A stretch of DNA of 64,000 nt, taken from contig NZ_FOBV01000004.1 in the NCBI RefSeq assembly GCF_900109935.1, positions 428,815-492,814 on the forward strand. Direction: 5' to 3'. The notes beneath the pieces were generated by a model. The model ran no database searches and was not told the DNA's origin. It saw nothing but the letters and a program-made list of their open reading frames with translations. This document shows positions 1 to 8,662 of this stretch, piece by piece. Positions within the stretch are counted from its first letter, which is position 1; every line of letters starts with the position of its first letter. The position numbers were made by a program, and so were the translations under genes. The DNA comes from Chryseobacterium taichungense. Lineage in GTDB: Bacteria > Bacteroidota > Bacteroidia > Flavobacteriales > Weeksellaceae.

Positions 1-1
1 T

Positions 2-1072
2 CCGAATTACCTTTTGGTTGCCGAAGAATACTGCAAAACGATCGGCGTAAATCTTATGGATTTCCTTCAGTTTGCCAATATCCTTACGAAAGAGGAAGCT
101 TTAATTCACCTTTTCAGAGTAGCGGCAGGACTGGAAAGCCAGATTATCGGAGATTTTGAGATCATTGGTCAGATTAAAAAAGCATACAGCCGGTTCAGAA
201 AAGAAAGACAGAATTCCAATCCTTACCTGGAAAGAGCTATCAACGCGGCCATTCAGATTTCCAAGAGAATCAAAAACGAAACAGGAATTTCCAACGGAGC
301 AGCTTCAGTTTCTTATGCAGCGGTTCATTATATTTTAAATAATCAGAAAAGACTTACCGAAAAGAATATTCTTCTTTTAGGTGTAGGTGAAATAGGACAA
401 AATACGGTTGAAAATCTTGTAAAACACGTATATCAGCCTAAAATTAAAATCGCCAACAGAACTCAGGAAACGGCTGAAAAGATCTCAGAGAAATATCGTA
501 TTCCTCATATTGACTACACAGAATTTGATCAGGAACTAAAACAAACAGACATTCTGATTGTCGCTACCGGTGCGAGACATCCTATCGTTAACAAATCTCA
601 TTTTCCGAACGGGAAAGAAACTTTGGTAATCGATCTTTCTATTCCAAACAATGTTGATAAAGATGTTACAGAGAATAAAAATGTAACGTTGATTGATGTT
701 GATGAACTTTCAAAACAAATTCAGGAAACCATTCAGCAGAGAGAGAAGGAAATCCCAAAAGCTGAACAGATCATCAAAGAATTGATGAAAGATTTCCTTG
801 AATGGGAAAAAAAGAGAAAGTTGGCTCCCAATATTCATCATTTCAAAGCGGTTTTAAAGAATATGGAACGCAATGAAATGCATAATTTTTACAAAAAAAA
901 TAAATATATAAATATCACGGACATGGAACTTTCTGACAAAATGATTCAGAAAATCACCAACCGTTTTGCAAAATATATCATCGATAATCCGTTAAAAGCC
1001 GAAGAAATTAGTAAATTAATGCACGAAATATTAGTTGAACAACCAAACAACGAATTTAATGAAAAGCATTAG
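2..1072 (+). CDS. hemA: Glutamyl-tRNA reductase, 5'-truncated by the window edge
   Basis: Reduces glutamyl-tRNA(Glu) to glutamate-1-semialdehyde with NADPH, the first committed step of C5-pathway tetrapyrrole synthesis in the cytosol. About 357 codons are visible; the family is about 420 residues, so roughly 60 N-terminal residues, including the TCNR catalytic-cysteine segment, lie upstream of the window. What is visible: the GLESQIIGDFEIIGQIKKAY segment of the catalytic domain near the start, the NADPH-binding NILLLGVGEIGQ segment, and the C-terminal helical dimerisation region. The frame is open to base 2; a TTG at 14 is internal, not a start. It overlaps hemC by 14 bp, so the two are translationally coupled in a hemACDE operon. 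Identification is secure. Confidence 0.96.
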   Translation, partial: PNYLLVAEEYCKTIGVNLMDFLQFANILTKEEALIHLFRVAAGLESQIIGDFEIIGQIKKAYSRFRKERQNSNPYLERAINAAIQISKRIKNETGISNGAASVSYAAVHYILNNQKRLTEKNILLLGVGEIGQNTVENLVKHVYQPKIKIANRTQETAEKISEKYRIPHIDYTEFDQELKQTDILIVATGARHPIVNKSHFPNGKETLVIDLSIPNNVDKDVTENKNVTLIDVDELSKQIQETIQQREKEIPKAEQIIKELMKDFLEWEKKRKLAPNIHHFKAVLKNMERNEMHNFYKKNKYINITDMELSDKMIQKITNRFAKYIIDNPLKAEEISKLMHEILVEQPNNEFNEKH

Positions 1073-1967
1073 AATCGGAACCAGAAATTCCGCACTGGCA
1101 CTTTGGCAGGCTCGAGAAGTTGCCCGGCACCTTCAGAACAGCAATTATTTAACGGAAATTGTTCCCATCGTATCATCCGGAGACAAGAATCTTCATCAAC
1201 CGCTTTACGCTCTTGGAATCACTGGTGTTTTCACCAGAGATCTGGATATCGCATTATTAAATGACGAGATCGACATCGCTGTACATTCCCTGAAAGACGT
1301 ACCAACCAATCTTCCGGAGAACCTTGAGATTGTCGCTTATCTGGAAAGAGATTATCCTCAGGATGTTTTAATAAGAAAAGACTCTGCAAGAGATAAAGAA
1401 TTCCACGAATTGAAACTTGCCACAAGCAGTTTAAGAAGAAGAGCTTTCTGGCTGAAAAACTTTCCTAATGCAGAATTTTCAGATATTCGCGGAAATATCC
1501 AGACAAGACTTAAAAAGCTGGAAGAAGGTGATTTTGACGCGACTATCCTTTCTCTAGCCGGAATCAAAAGAATGAAAATGGATATCGATTATGAGATGAT
1601 TCCATTTATGATACCCGCACCATCTCAGGGCGTTATTGCCGTTGCCGGTCATTCTGACAAAAAGGAAATCAATGAAATTCTGGGCATGATCAATCATAAG
1701 CCTACCCAAATCTGTGTAGAAATGGAAAGAAACTTCCTGAACACTTTGGAAGGAGGCTGTACGGCACCAATCGGGGCTTTTGCAGAAATTTTTGATGACC
1801 AGATCCGTTTTAAAGCAGCACTTTGCTCGTTAGACGGCAAAAGCTGTATCGCCACTGATGAAAATTTCATCTATAACGAAGAAGAAAATTTCGGAAAGAA
1901 GTTTGCTAGCGTTGTTTTGGAAAACGGAGGAAAGGAATTAATGGCTGAAATTAAAAATCAGATTTAA
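1059..1967 (+). CDS. hemC: Porphobilinogen deaminase (hydroxymethylbilane synthase)
   Basis: Polymerises four porphobilinogen molecules to hydroxymethylbilane. 302 residues, the usual length. The ATG at 1059 gives MKSIRIGTRNSALALWQ, the canonical N-terminus (IGTRxSxLALWQ); a TTG 24 bases upstream would add an atypical tail and is rejected. The dipyrromethane cofactor attaches to Cys234 in EGGCTAPIG. The HSLKDVPT and SSLRRRA segments that bind substrate carboxylates are present. The start lies inside the hemA stop region, with hemD 37 bp downstream. Confidence 0.97.
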   Translation: MKSIRIGTRNSALALWQAREVARHLQNSNYLTEIVPIVSSGDKNLHQPLYALGITGVFTRDLDIALLNDEIDIAVHSLKDVPTNLPENLEIVAYLERDYPQDVLIRKDSARDKEFHELKLATSSLRRRAFWLKNFPNAEFSDIRGNIQTRLKKLEEGDFDATILSLAGIKRMKMDIDYEMIPFMIPAPSQGVIAVAGHSDKKEINEILGMINHKPTQICVEMERNFLNTLEGGCTAPIGAFAEIFDDQIRFKAALCSLDGKSCIATDENFIYNEEENFGKKFASVVLENGGKELMAEIKNQI

Positions 1968-2004
1968 AACTTCTATAAGCCAGCTTCAAGCTTAAGCTTT
2001 AAAT

Positions 2005-2688
2005 ATGAAAATCTTATTTACCAAAAATATAGACCGTAATATGATATCCAGAGAATTAGGAGATGATATTGCGGTCGACTGTATTGAGGTAATTAAAACA
2101 ACTCCAGCGCATGTGAAACCTTTTGATTTAAAGAACAAATCTCTGATTTTCACCAGCGCAAACGGAGTAGATTCATTCTTTAAAAATGGCTTTATGCCTA
2201 ATGAAGATTTTACCGCAAAAAACTACAACAAGATCTACTGTGTCGGCGAAAAGACAAAAAAAGAACTAAGAAAGCATGGTTTCGGAACTTTCAAAGTGTT
2301 GAAAAATGCTGATACCCTTTCTAAATTTATTACTGCAAAATGCCAGCACGAAAACTTCCTTCATTTCTGTGGTAATCTGGCAATAAGCGTCCTTGACAAA
2401 GACCTTCCGCTGCAAAATATTAAATACAAAAAAATTATCATTTACAAAACGGAAGAACTTAGCCCCATGATAAATGAAAAATATCATGCTGCCGTTTTTT
2501 TTAGTCCGAGCGGAGTTCGTAGTTTTGCAAAACAGAATTCACTTGAAGGAATGAAACTGATTTCCATTGGAGAAACGACTTCCCGTGAACTCAGAAAACA
2601 TACTTTAGAAAAAGTTTTAACCTCGGAAGGAAACAATTTTTTATCCATTCTTAAACTGATTCGAAAAGAAATTTTAAACAAAGACTGA
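2005..2688 (+). CDS. hemD: Uroporphyrinogen-III synthase
   Basis: Cyclises hydroxymethylbilane with inversion of ring D to uroporphyrinogen III. 227 residues. The family is very divergent, so the call rests on two short conserved signatures, FTSANGVDSFF (about residue 50) and FFSPSGVRSF (about residue 167), one in each of the two lobes of the fold, plus its place exactly between hemC and hemE. The 37-38 bp gaps on both sides fit one transcript. No cofactor motif is expected. Confidence 0.9.
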   Translation: MKILFTKNIDRNMISRELGDDIAVDCIEVIKTTPAHVKPFDLKNKSLIFTSANGVDSFFKNGFMPNEDFTAKNYNKIYCVGEKTKKELRKHGFGTFKVLKNADTLSKFITAKCQHENFLHFCGNLAISVLDKDLPLQNIKYKKIIIYKTEELSPMINEKYHAAVFFSPSGVRSFAKQNSLEGMKLISIGETTSRELRKHTLEKVLTSEGNNFLSILKLIRKEILNKD

Positions 2689-2726
2689 TATATAATTACA
2701 TTGGCAACAATGCTGTTTAATAGATT

Positions 2727-3758
2727 ATGATTAAGAACGACCTATATTTAAAAGCGCTTCGCGGAGAAACCGTAGAAAGACCTCCGGTATGGATGATGAG
2801 ACAGGCCGGAAGATATTTGCCGGAATTCATTGCCTTACGTGACAAATACGATTTCTTCACAAGATGTCAGACTCCCGAGCTGGCTTCTGAGATCACTGTG
2901 CAGCCTATCAGAAGATTTCCTCTGGATGCGGCCATCCTGTTTTCAGATATTCTTGTTGTTCCGCAGGCGATGGGAATTGATTTCAAAATGAAAGAATCCG
3001 TAGGCCCATGGCTGGACACTCCGATCAGAACGATGGAACAGGTTCAGCAAGTTGTGGTTCCGGATGTGAATGATACTTTAGGGTACGTTTTTGATGCTAT
3101 TGAACTTACGTTACAAAAATTAGACAATGAAATTCCATTGATCGGTTTTGCTGGTTCTCCATGGACGATCCTTTGCTACTGCGTGGAAGGAAAAGGAAGC
3201 AAAGCTTTTGATATTGCCAAATCTTTCTGTTTCCAACAGCCGGAAGCGGCACATCTTCTTCTGCAGAAGATTACGGATACGACAATTGCTTATTTAAAAA
3301 GAAAAGTTGAAAAGGGCGTTTCTGCTGTTCAGGTTTTCGACTCGTGGGGAGGAATGCTTTCTCCTGCAGATTATCAGGAATTCTCTTGGAAATATATTAA
3401 CCAGATCGTTGATGCACTAAGCCCATTAACTCACGTTGTGGTTTTCGGAAAAGGATGCTGGTTTGCGCTGGAAGATATGGCACAGTCTCCGGTTTCAGCG
3501 TTAGGTGTAGACTGGACGATTACTCCGGAATTTGCGAGAACACTGACCAACCATACCATGACTCTCCAGGGAAATTTTGATCCTGCAAGATTACATTCAA
3601 CGCCTGAAACAATCAAGAAAATGGTGACTGAAATGATCAACCGTTTCGGAAAAGACCGATATATTGCCAATCTGGGTCACGGAATTTTACCGAATATCCC
3701 GGTGGAAAATGCAGAAGCATTCATCAGAGCGGTGGTGGATTGGAAACCGACCGTTTAA
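2727..3758 (+). CDS. hemE: Uroporphyrinogen decarboxylase
   Basis: Decarboxylates the four acetate side chains of uroporphyrinogen III to give coproporphyrinogen III. 343 residues, full length. The N-terminal signature [17 protein letters not shown] (residues 18-34) carries the substrate-binding arginines; [12 protein letters not shown] and the C-terminal [19 protein letters not shown] segment are also canonical. It is the last gene of the hem operon; a hairpin with a T-rich tail follows 30 bp after the stop. Confidence 0.97.
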   Translation: MIKNDLYLKALRGETVERPPVWMMRQAGRYLPEFIALRDKYDFFTRCQTPELASEITVQPIRRFPLDAAILFSDILVVPQAMGIDFKMKESVGPWLDTPIRTMEQVQQVVVPDVNDTLGYVFDAIELTLQKLDNEIPLIGFAGSPWTILCYCVEGKGSKAFDIAKSFCFQQPEAAHLLLQKITDTTIAYLKRKVEKGVSAVQVFDSWGGMLSPADYQEFSWKYINQIVDALSPLTHVVVFGKGCWFALEDMAQSPVSALGVDWTITPEFARTLTNHTMTLQGNFDPARLHSTPETIKKMVTEMINRFGKDRYIANLGHGILPNIPVENAEAFIRAVVDWKPTV

Positions 3759-3789
3759 ACTTTATAAAATTTCACAAGTTAAAAACATT

Positions 3790-3821
3790 ATCCCTTTCAA
3801 TTCCGGAAGGGATTTTAATTT
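3790..3821 (+). terminator. Rho-independent terminator after hemE
   Basis: Stem ATCCCTT/AAGGGAT (3790-3796 with 3807-3813) and a T-rich tail TTTAATTTT, 31 bp after the hemE stop. It closes the hemACDE operon. Confidence 0.75.
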
Positions 3822-3908
3822 TAAAATATTTTTATACATTTGATATAAAGCTGTTTGAACTTTTTTATATAACCACAAATCAAAGGTTAATTCTACAATT
3901 CGTTTAAA

Positions 3909-4113
3909 CAAGTTTATAGAAAAAATATATTTAATATATAAATTAATAAGCATAAAGTATATAAAATCAAACTTAATGCATAGAAAACCAATCTTAATGT
4001 ATAGAAAATTAATCTTAATGCATAAAAAACTAATCTTAAAGTATATTAAAGCATACTTAAAGTATAGTAAAATGAGCTTAAGATATACAAAAGCATATCT
4101 TAAGTTTATTTTT
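3909..4113. repeat. 21-bp tandem repeat array, about nine degenerate units
   Basis: Units of 21 bp built on CTTAATGCATAGAAAACCAAT and variants start at about 3930, 3951, 3972, 3993, 4014, 4035, 4056, 4077 and 4099 (the last step is 22 bp). Each unit carries an A-tract and a partly palindromic TTAA/ATGCAT core, so A-tracts recur every two helical turns. Because 21 is divisible by three and stop codons are avoided, both strands stay open: the plus strand reads heptads such as MHRKPIL MYRKLIL MHKKLIL, the minus strand heptads such as LCIKINF LYIKIGF. Neither reading resembles a normal protein, and the rest of the 3759-4338 gap holds only terminators. I treat it as a non-coding array. Confidence 0.8.
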
Positions 4114-4282
4114 AATGCAAAAATCATTTATTTTTCCTCCATAAAAACGGTTCTTGTATACAGAATATCTGAAAACAGGATAAATCAATTCAAAACGACA
4201 GCTGAACTGCTTTCAAAATATTAATGGAATACCAAAGTAGTATGGTCAGAATTTTCCAAAGAATTATAAAAAATCAAAAGAG

Positions 4283-4325
4283 AAAAATAAAACACCCTTC
4301 AATGCTTGAAAGGGTGCTTTTTACT
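4283..4325. terminator. Bidirectional terminator hairpin
   Basis: Stem CACCCTTCAA (4293-4302) with TTGAAAGGGTG (4306-4316), one bulged A. It has a T-run on the minus strand (complement of 4283-4292) and CTTTTTAC on the plus strand. It ends the minus-strand ABC exporter operon. Confidence 0.8.
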
Positions 4326-4338
4326 TTATAATGAAGTT

Positions 4339-5082
4339 TTAATTTGAATTATCACTTACAGTAACTGTTTCCGCAGGCTTTGAAATCTGATCTGCGAAAT
4401 ACTGCTCCAATTCTCTCAGTGTCTCAGGATTGGTTTGGATATCTTTCACGAGTTGTCCTTTATTTACTACAACAATCCGGTTGCATACTTCTGTTGTATG
4501 AGAAAGGTCGTGGCTGGAAATCAGGAATGTCACGCCGTCCTGTTTTGAAAGTTCTTTAATAAGATTTTTCAGCTTAATTTGTGTTGAAGGATCCAGATTG
4601 GCAAAAGGCTCATCCAGGATAATAATCTCCGGGTTACCTAAAATAGCTCCTACGATTCCTACTTTTTTCTGATTTCCTTTTGAAAGGTCACGTACATATT
4701 TACCGGAGTTTAAAATCTCTCCATTAAAAAGATCGTAAAACTGTTTTAGAAATTCGTCTACAGAAGCTTTATTCTGCCCTCTCAGCTCACCGATGAAGTA
4801 GAAATACTCCTCGGGAGTCAGGTAACCAATAAGGAAAGAGTCATCCACAAAAGCGGAAACTTTATTTTTCCATGCTTCAGATTCGTTGACTTTAATTCCG
4901 TCGATGCTTACAAATCCGGTTGTTGCCTGAATGAGATCCAGCATCAAACTGAATAATGTTGTTTTTCCTGCTCCGTTATTCCCTACAAGTCCGAAGGTTT
5001 CACCATTAGGAATTTCAAGATGCTCTATATTTAAAACGGTTGCTTTTCCGTATGTTTTTGATAAATTCTGTATTGTAATCAT
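4339..5082 (-). CDS. ABC transporter ATP-binding protein
   Basis: Cytoplasmic ATPase subunit of an ABC-2 type exporter. 247 residues with the complete set of motifs: Walker A GNNGAGKTT (residues 34-42), signature LSKGNQKK, Walker B IIILDEPFANLD and the switch histidine in SSHDLSH. The C-terminal tail after about residue 215 is polar. It starts one base after the stop of the permease gene, so the pair forms one operon. The substrate cannot be read from the sequence. The membrane partner belongs to DUF5687, a family seen mainly in Bacteroidota. Confidence 0.93.
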   Translation of the reverse strand: MITIQNLSKTYGKATVLNIEHLEIPNGETFGLVGNNGAGKTTLFSLMLDLIQATTGFVSIDGIKVNESEAWKNKVSAFVDDSFLIGYLTPEEYFYFIGELRGQNKASVDEFLKQFYDLFNGEILNSGKYVRDLSKGNQKKVGIVGAILGNPEIIILDEPFANLDPSTQIKLKNLIKELSKQDGVTFLISSHDLSHTTEVCNRIVVVNKGQLVKDIQTNPETLRELEQYFADQISKPAETVTVSDNSN

Positions 5083-5083
5083 A

Positions 5084-6550
5084 TTAGTCTTTGTTTTTGA
5101 ATGCTTCCAGTGTACTGTATTTTTCTACCTTATAATGTTTAACAATAATATCGAAGATTTTTTCTCTCAATAAAAACCCGAGCAGTCCCAAAATAGCCAC
5201 ACTCGAAACGCCTGCCTCAATTCCGAAAGAAAATTTTACGATCGCAAATACGACCATCGGTAAAAACATTTTAGGAATGAGGAGGAGAAGAGATTTCAGA
5301 TTGAAACTATTTTTTTGTCCAAACCTTTTTTCTTTAGAATTAAGATCGATCTGCATTTTGTTGAAAGCCCCGGACCAAAGGGTAAATTGTGAATTGACAC
5401 CGATATTATAAATTCCTGCCGCGAAAAACGTAAGGTACATTTCCCAACCGAAATAGGCGTAGCAGATTGCCAGGATCATTGAAACTCCGGTCACGATATT
5501 CATCAGCCACCATTTTGCCTTTAAATATTCTTTATAAGGGACATTCAGCGTCATCATCAACGGATAATAAGAACTGTCGAATGCCGGAACCCTTTGTCCA
5601 AACAAAAACTGAAATCCTCCTGTCACAAAAAGTCCCATAAACATCATCATGGCGGGTGTCTTATAAATAGGCGAAGTAAACATCAGCATTCCATAGAAAA
5701 GAAATAAAAGACTTCCCCAAAGAATTCCTTTCGTGACTTTATTTCTCTTCAGCATTTTAATATCGTTATTGATAAACGTCCCGATCGCACCGTATTTGTT
5801 AAGGAAAGCAATATTTTCAGTCTTTCCAACCGTTTTCTTTGCTTCAAGCCCTTCGTCAAGATAAAATACTTTTCGGATGTGATCAAAGCAGATTTTCCAT
5901 AAAGCAATAAACAGGATTGCGGGAACAACAGCAAAGTAAGGCCTGTTATAAAAATTATAAAACACCTTTTCGGAATATTCTAATGTAGGAATAATGTTGT
6001 AATAAGTAAGTGCGGCGACCACTACAATTACTGACCCTACGCCGATAGCAACCGTTTGCTTGTCATTAAAAAGAATATTGATGAAATTATTCAGATAAAA
6101 CAATAAAGAAACTCCGATAAACCAACCTATAATACCGGTTGCATCATATCCGTTAAATATCGCAATAATGGAAAAAGTAATGAAAAACAGGGAATTCAGC
6201 CAGCTGAACGCAGATAAAAACGTCTTTACAAACATATAGTTCACCAGCGTTTTCTTACGAATATTCAGTGTAAGAAAAGGCTTGATATTCTGAGTCGGCA
6301 TTTCCTGCCAGATGTACTTTATAATGAGATCAATGGCCCAGCCCGCAATTAAAAACCGGGAAACGATCTTAATTGGGTCCTGATGCATTTCTTCCTGAAT
6401 ATAGAAAAAGGCACCGAATGCTCCCCCCACCAGACATAACATAAAATAGAGAATCCCAATAAGCCTGAGAATCTTCATCGCCAGATTGATTCCTAAAGAA
6501 CTGCCACGAAAAAAACTCTTGATTTCTAACCTGAGAAATTTTAAAAACAT
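5084..6550 (-). CDS. DUF5687-family ABC-2 type permease
   Basis: Integral membrane subunit paired with the downstream ATPase. 488 residues with about 10-12 hydrophobic segments. The N-terminus MFLKFLRLEIKSFFRG, followed by a long first membrane helix, is what I associate with DUF5687, a Bacteroidota permease family. A charged cytoplasmic stretch around residues 230-260 (EGLEAKKTVGKTEN) separates two membrane halves. It is the first gene of a two-gene operon transcribed leftward. No substrate prediction is possible; a role in exporting a lipid, peptide or drug is only inferred from the fold. Confidence 0.82.
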   Translation of the reverse strand: MFLKFLRLEIKSFFRGSSLGINLAMKILRLIGILYFMLCLVGGAFGAFFYIQEEMHQDPIKIVSRFLIAGWAIDLIIKYIWQEMPTQNIKPFLTLNIRKKTLVNYMFVKTFLSAFSWLNSLFFITFSIIAIFNGYDATGIIGWFIGVSLLFYLNNFINILFNDKQTVAIGVGSVIVVVAALTYYNIIPTLEYSEKVFYNFYNRPYFAVVPAILFIALWKICFDHIRKVFYLDEGLEAKKTVGKTENIAFLNKYGAIGTFINNDIKMLKRNKVTKGILWGSLLFLFYGMLMFTSPIYKTPAMMMFMGLFVTGGFQFLFGQRVPAFDSSYYPLMMTLNVPYKEYLKAKWWLMNIVTGVSMILAICYAYFGWEMYLTFFAAGIYNIGVNSQFTLWSGAFNKMQIDLNSKEKRFGQKNSFNLKSLLLLIPKMFLPMVVFAIVKFSFGIEAGVSSVAILGLLGFLLREKIFDIIVKHYKVEKYSTLEAFKNKD

Positions 6551-6654
6551 AGTTATCTTTTTTACATTAGTTCATGTAAAGATACAATTGTTACAATTTT
6601 TAACTTTAATCGACACGTATTTTTTACAATAATAATCAAAAACAACACTGTTTT

Positions 6655-6838
6655 GAACCACCCGCCTTCTCCGGAGATTACAAACAGTTTGCTTACGTCT
6701 TCAGGAGATCGCAGTTTGTTTAAAACAATGCTGCGGGTAACCAACAGAGAACTCCGGAAGTCTCCCGCAAGTTGCAGGAAACCAAAGAACATCTCCGCAG
6801 GTTTCCAACATATTTGTTTTTATCTTACGGAGATTTTT
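6655..6838. repeat. Degenerate quasi-palindromic repeat region
   Basis: This is the core of the 398-bp gap between the ABC operon and recN. It holds diverged copies of a GC-richer motif about 41 bp apart (around 6730 and 6771), aligning GCGGGTAACCAACAG with GCAGGAAACCAAAG, each followed by ACTCCGG or ATCTCCGC. Related CTCCGGAGAT, TCAGGAGATCGCAG and TTACGGAGAT segments lie nearby, with an inverted pair GGAAACC/GGTTTCC at 6777-6806. Open frames of 76 codons on both strands look like by-products. I see no gene here. Confidence 0.5.
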
Positions 6839-6893
6839 AATTTGAATATAAATTCTTCACAGGAAAATAAACAAGTTGGATAAATTGATTTAA

Positions 6894-6928
6894 AGCAAAA
6901 AAGACCTCCGAAACATCAGAAGTCTTCA
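6894..6928 (-). terminator. Terminator of recN
   Basis: Read on the minus strand: AGACTTCTG, loop ATGTTT, then CGGAGGTCT (with G-U pairs) and TTTTTT. It begins about 20 bp after the recN stop codon. Confidence 0.8.
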
Positions 6929-6948
6929 TTATATTTTTATTCCCAAAA

Positions 6949-8598
6949 TTATCCGATCAGTTCTTTAGCCTGTGCTAAAGCTGCTTCCGTGATTTTACTT
7001 CCTGAAAGCAATTGGGCAATTTCATTCAGCTTTTCCTCCTCGTTAAGGGGAACAATAGTAGATTGAGTCCTTCCGGCAACATCCTGTTTTACGACCTTAT
7101 AGTTGTTATTTCCTTTCGCGGCTACCTGAGCAAGATGCGAAATAACGATCAGCTGCATATCGGCAGACATTTCACGCATCAGATTTCCAATTTCTTCAGC
7201 CACTTTACCGGAAACTCCTGTATCAATTTCGTCCAAAATAAGGGTCGGCAACTCATCACTTTCAGCGATAATTTTCTTTACCACCAGCATCACTCTGGAT
7301 CTTTCACCTCCCGAAATAGCAGTCTGGATCGGCTTTAAAGGAAATCCAGAATTGGCCTGAAATAACAACTGAATATTTTCTTTTCCAAACTGATTGAATT
7401 CCGCAGTATTTTGCAGCTCAATATCAACTCTTGCTTTTTCAAGCCCAAGCTTTTTGAGCATTTCTTCCGCTTTTTTAATGAATAGGGGAATACTTTTTTT
7501 CCTGTTTTTGGAAAGTTTTTCTGCAAGGTTCTGCAGTATCTTTTCTTTTTTTGTAATATTTTCAGAGATCTCGGCAATCTGGAATTCCAGTTCTGAAGCG
7601 CCTTGCTGCTCGCCAGCAAGCTTATCTCTGATTTCTTTTAATTCAGTAAGATCACCGGCATTATGCTTAAGAAACAAAGCATTGATTCTGTTGTTCAATT
7701 CGGTGAGCAAAAGAAGATTTTCCGGGTTTACTTCTATGCTTTCGGCTTCGTCTTCAAGCTCGGAAATAATATCTTTTAATTCCACAAAAGAGGTTTCCAG
7801 CCTTTCATCAAGTTCGGCAAAACTGCCGGATACTTCTGCTATTTTTGAGAGTTTATTTTTAGCTTCATTAAAGAAAGACAAAATTCCCACTTCTTCCTGA
7901 TGAAATCTTGACAATACCTGAGCCAGATTATCGGAAATCATTTCTGCATTCTCCTGTATAGAAAGCTGGTTCTGAAGCTCGTCATAATCGACATCATCCA
8001 GATGAAGCTCTTCAAGCTCATTGAGGAGAAACGCTTTATAGTCACTTTCTTTATTCGATTCTGAAAGCTGTGTCTGAAGTTTTTTAAGCTGTATTTTCTG
8101 ACTCTGAAAATCTGAAAATTCATTATGATAGTCTTCCGCCAGCTGTTTGTTTTCTGAAAGCCCGTCGATAATTTTAAACTGATATTCAGAAGTGAAAAGA
8201 TTGGAAGTCTCAAATTGGGAATGAATGTCAATTAACCGGGAAGACAATTCTTTTAAAATATCCAACGTAACCGGAACATCATTAATAAACGCCCTTGATT
8301 TTCCGGAAGGTAAAATTTCTCTCCGTATGATTGTCTGATGTTCATAATCAAGATCGTTTTCAATAAAGAATTTTTTAAACTGATTGTTTAAAGAAAACTC
8401 GGTTTCAACGATGCTTTTTTCTTCCGTTTTTGAGATCGACTTTACGTCGGCTCTTTCGCCAAGAATCAACCGCAAAGCACCGAGAATAATAGATTTTCCG
8501 GCACCGGTTTCCCCGGTAATCACCTGCAGACCATTGTGCAATGATACTTCAAGGGTATCAATAAGGGCAAAATTTTTAATATAAATTCTCGAAAGCAT
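6949..8598 (-). CDS. recN: DNA repair protein RecN
   Basis: SMC-like ATPase of double-strand-break repair. 549 residues, normal length. Walker A GETGAGKS at residues 29-36, a long coiled-coil middle (about 155-390, rich in Leu, Lys and Glu), then the ABC signature SGGERSRV, Walker B LILDEIDTGVSG and an ISHLAQVAA switch region near the C-terminus. The first residues MLSRIYIKNFALID are typical. A TTG-N20-TATATTTG promoter lies upstream on the minus strand, within the 64-bp gap from porD, so recN has its own promoter although it follows porD in the same direction. Confidence 0.97.
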   Translation of the reverse strand: MLSRIYIKNFALIDTLEVSLHNGLQVITGETGAGKSIILGALRLILGERADVKSISKTEEKSIVETEFSLNNQFKKFFIENDLDYEHQTIIRREILPSGKSRAFINDVPVTLDILKELSSRLIDIHSQFETSNLFTSEYQFKIIDGLSENKQLAEDYHNEFSDFQSQKIQLKKLQTQLSESNKESDYKAFLLNELEELHLDDVDYDELQNQLSIQENAEMISDNLAQVLSRFHQEEVGILSFFNEAKNKLSKIAEVSGSFAELDERLETSFVELKDIISELEDEAESIEVNPENLLLLTELNNRINALFLKHNAGDLTELKEIRDKLAGEQQGASELEFQIAEISENITKKEKILQNLAEKLSKNRKKSIPLFIKKAEEMLKKLGLEKARVDIELQNTAEFNQFGKENIQLLFQANSGFPLKPIQTAISGGERSRVMLVVKKIIAESDELPTLILDEIDTGVSGKVAEEIGNLMREMSADMQLIVISHLAQVAAKGNNNYKVVKQDVAGRTQSTIVPLNEEEKLNEIAQLLSGSKITEAALAQAKELIG

Positions 8599-8624
8599 TG
8601 ATAATAGCGATTATTTAGCTATTG

Positions 8625-8655
8625 CAAATATAGAACTTTAGATTTCAGGATTCAA
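8625..8655 (-). promoter_or_regulatory. Bacteroidota-type promoter of recN
   Basis: Minus strand: -7 element TATATTTG (complement of 8625-8632) and a TTG -33 element (complement of 8653-8655), spaced 20 bp. The ATG is 27 bp downstream of the -7 element. Confidence 0.65.
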
Positions 8656-8662
8656 GCGAAGA

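Noticed and set aside
3762..4127. 121-codon minus-strand frame and 82-codon plus-strand frame over the 21-bp repeat
   Set aside because: Both arise because the 21-bp unit is stop-free; composition is extreme and no signal, domain or plausible start context is seen.
6562..6883. 76-codon frames on both strands upstream of the ABC operon
   Set aside because: They cover the degenerate repeat region, overlap each other on opposite strands and resemble no protein family.
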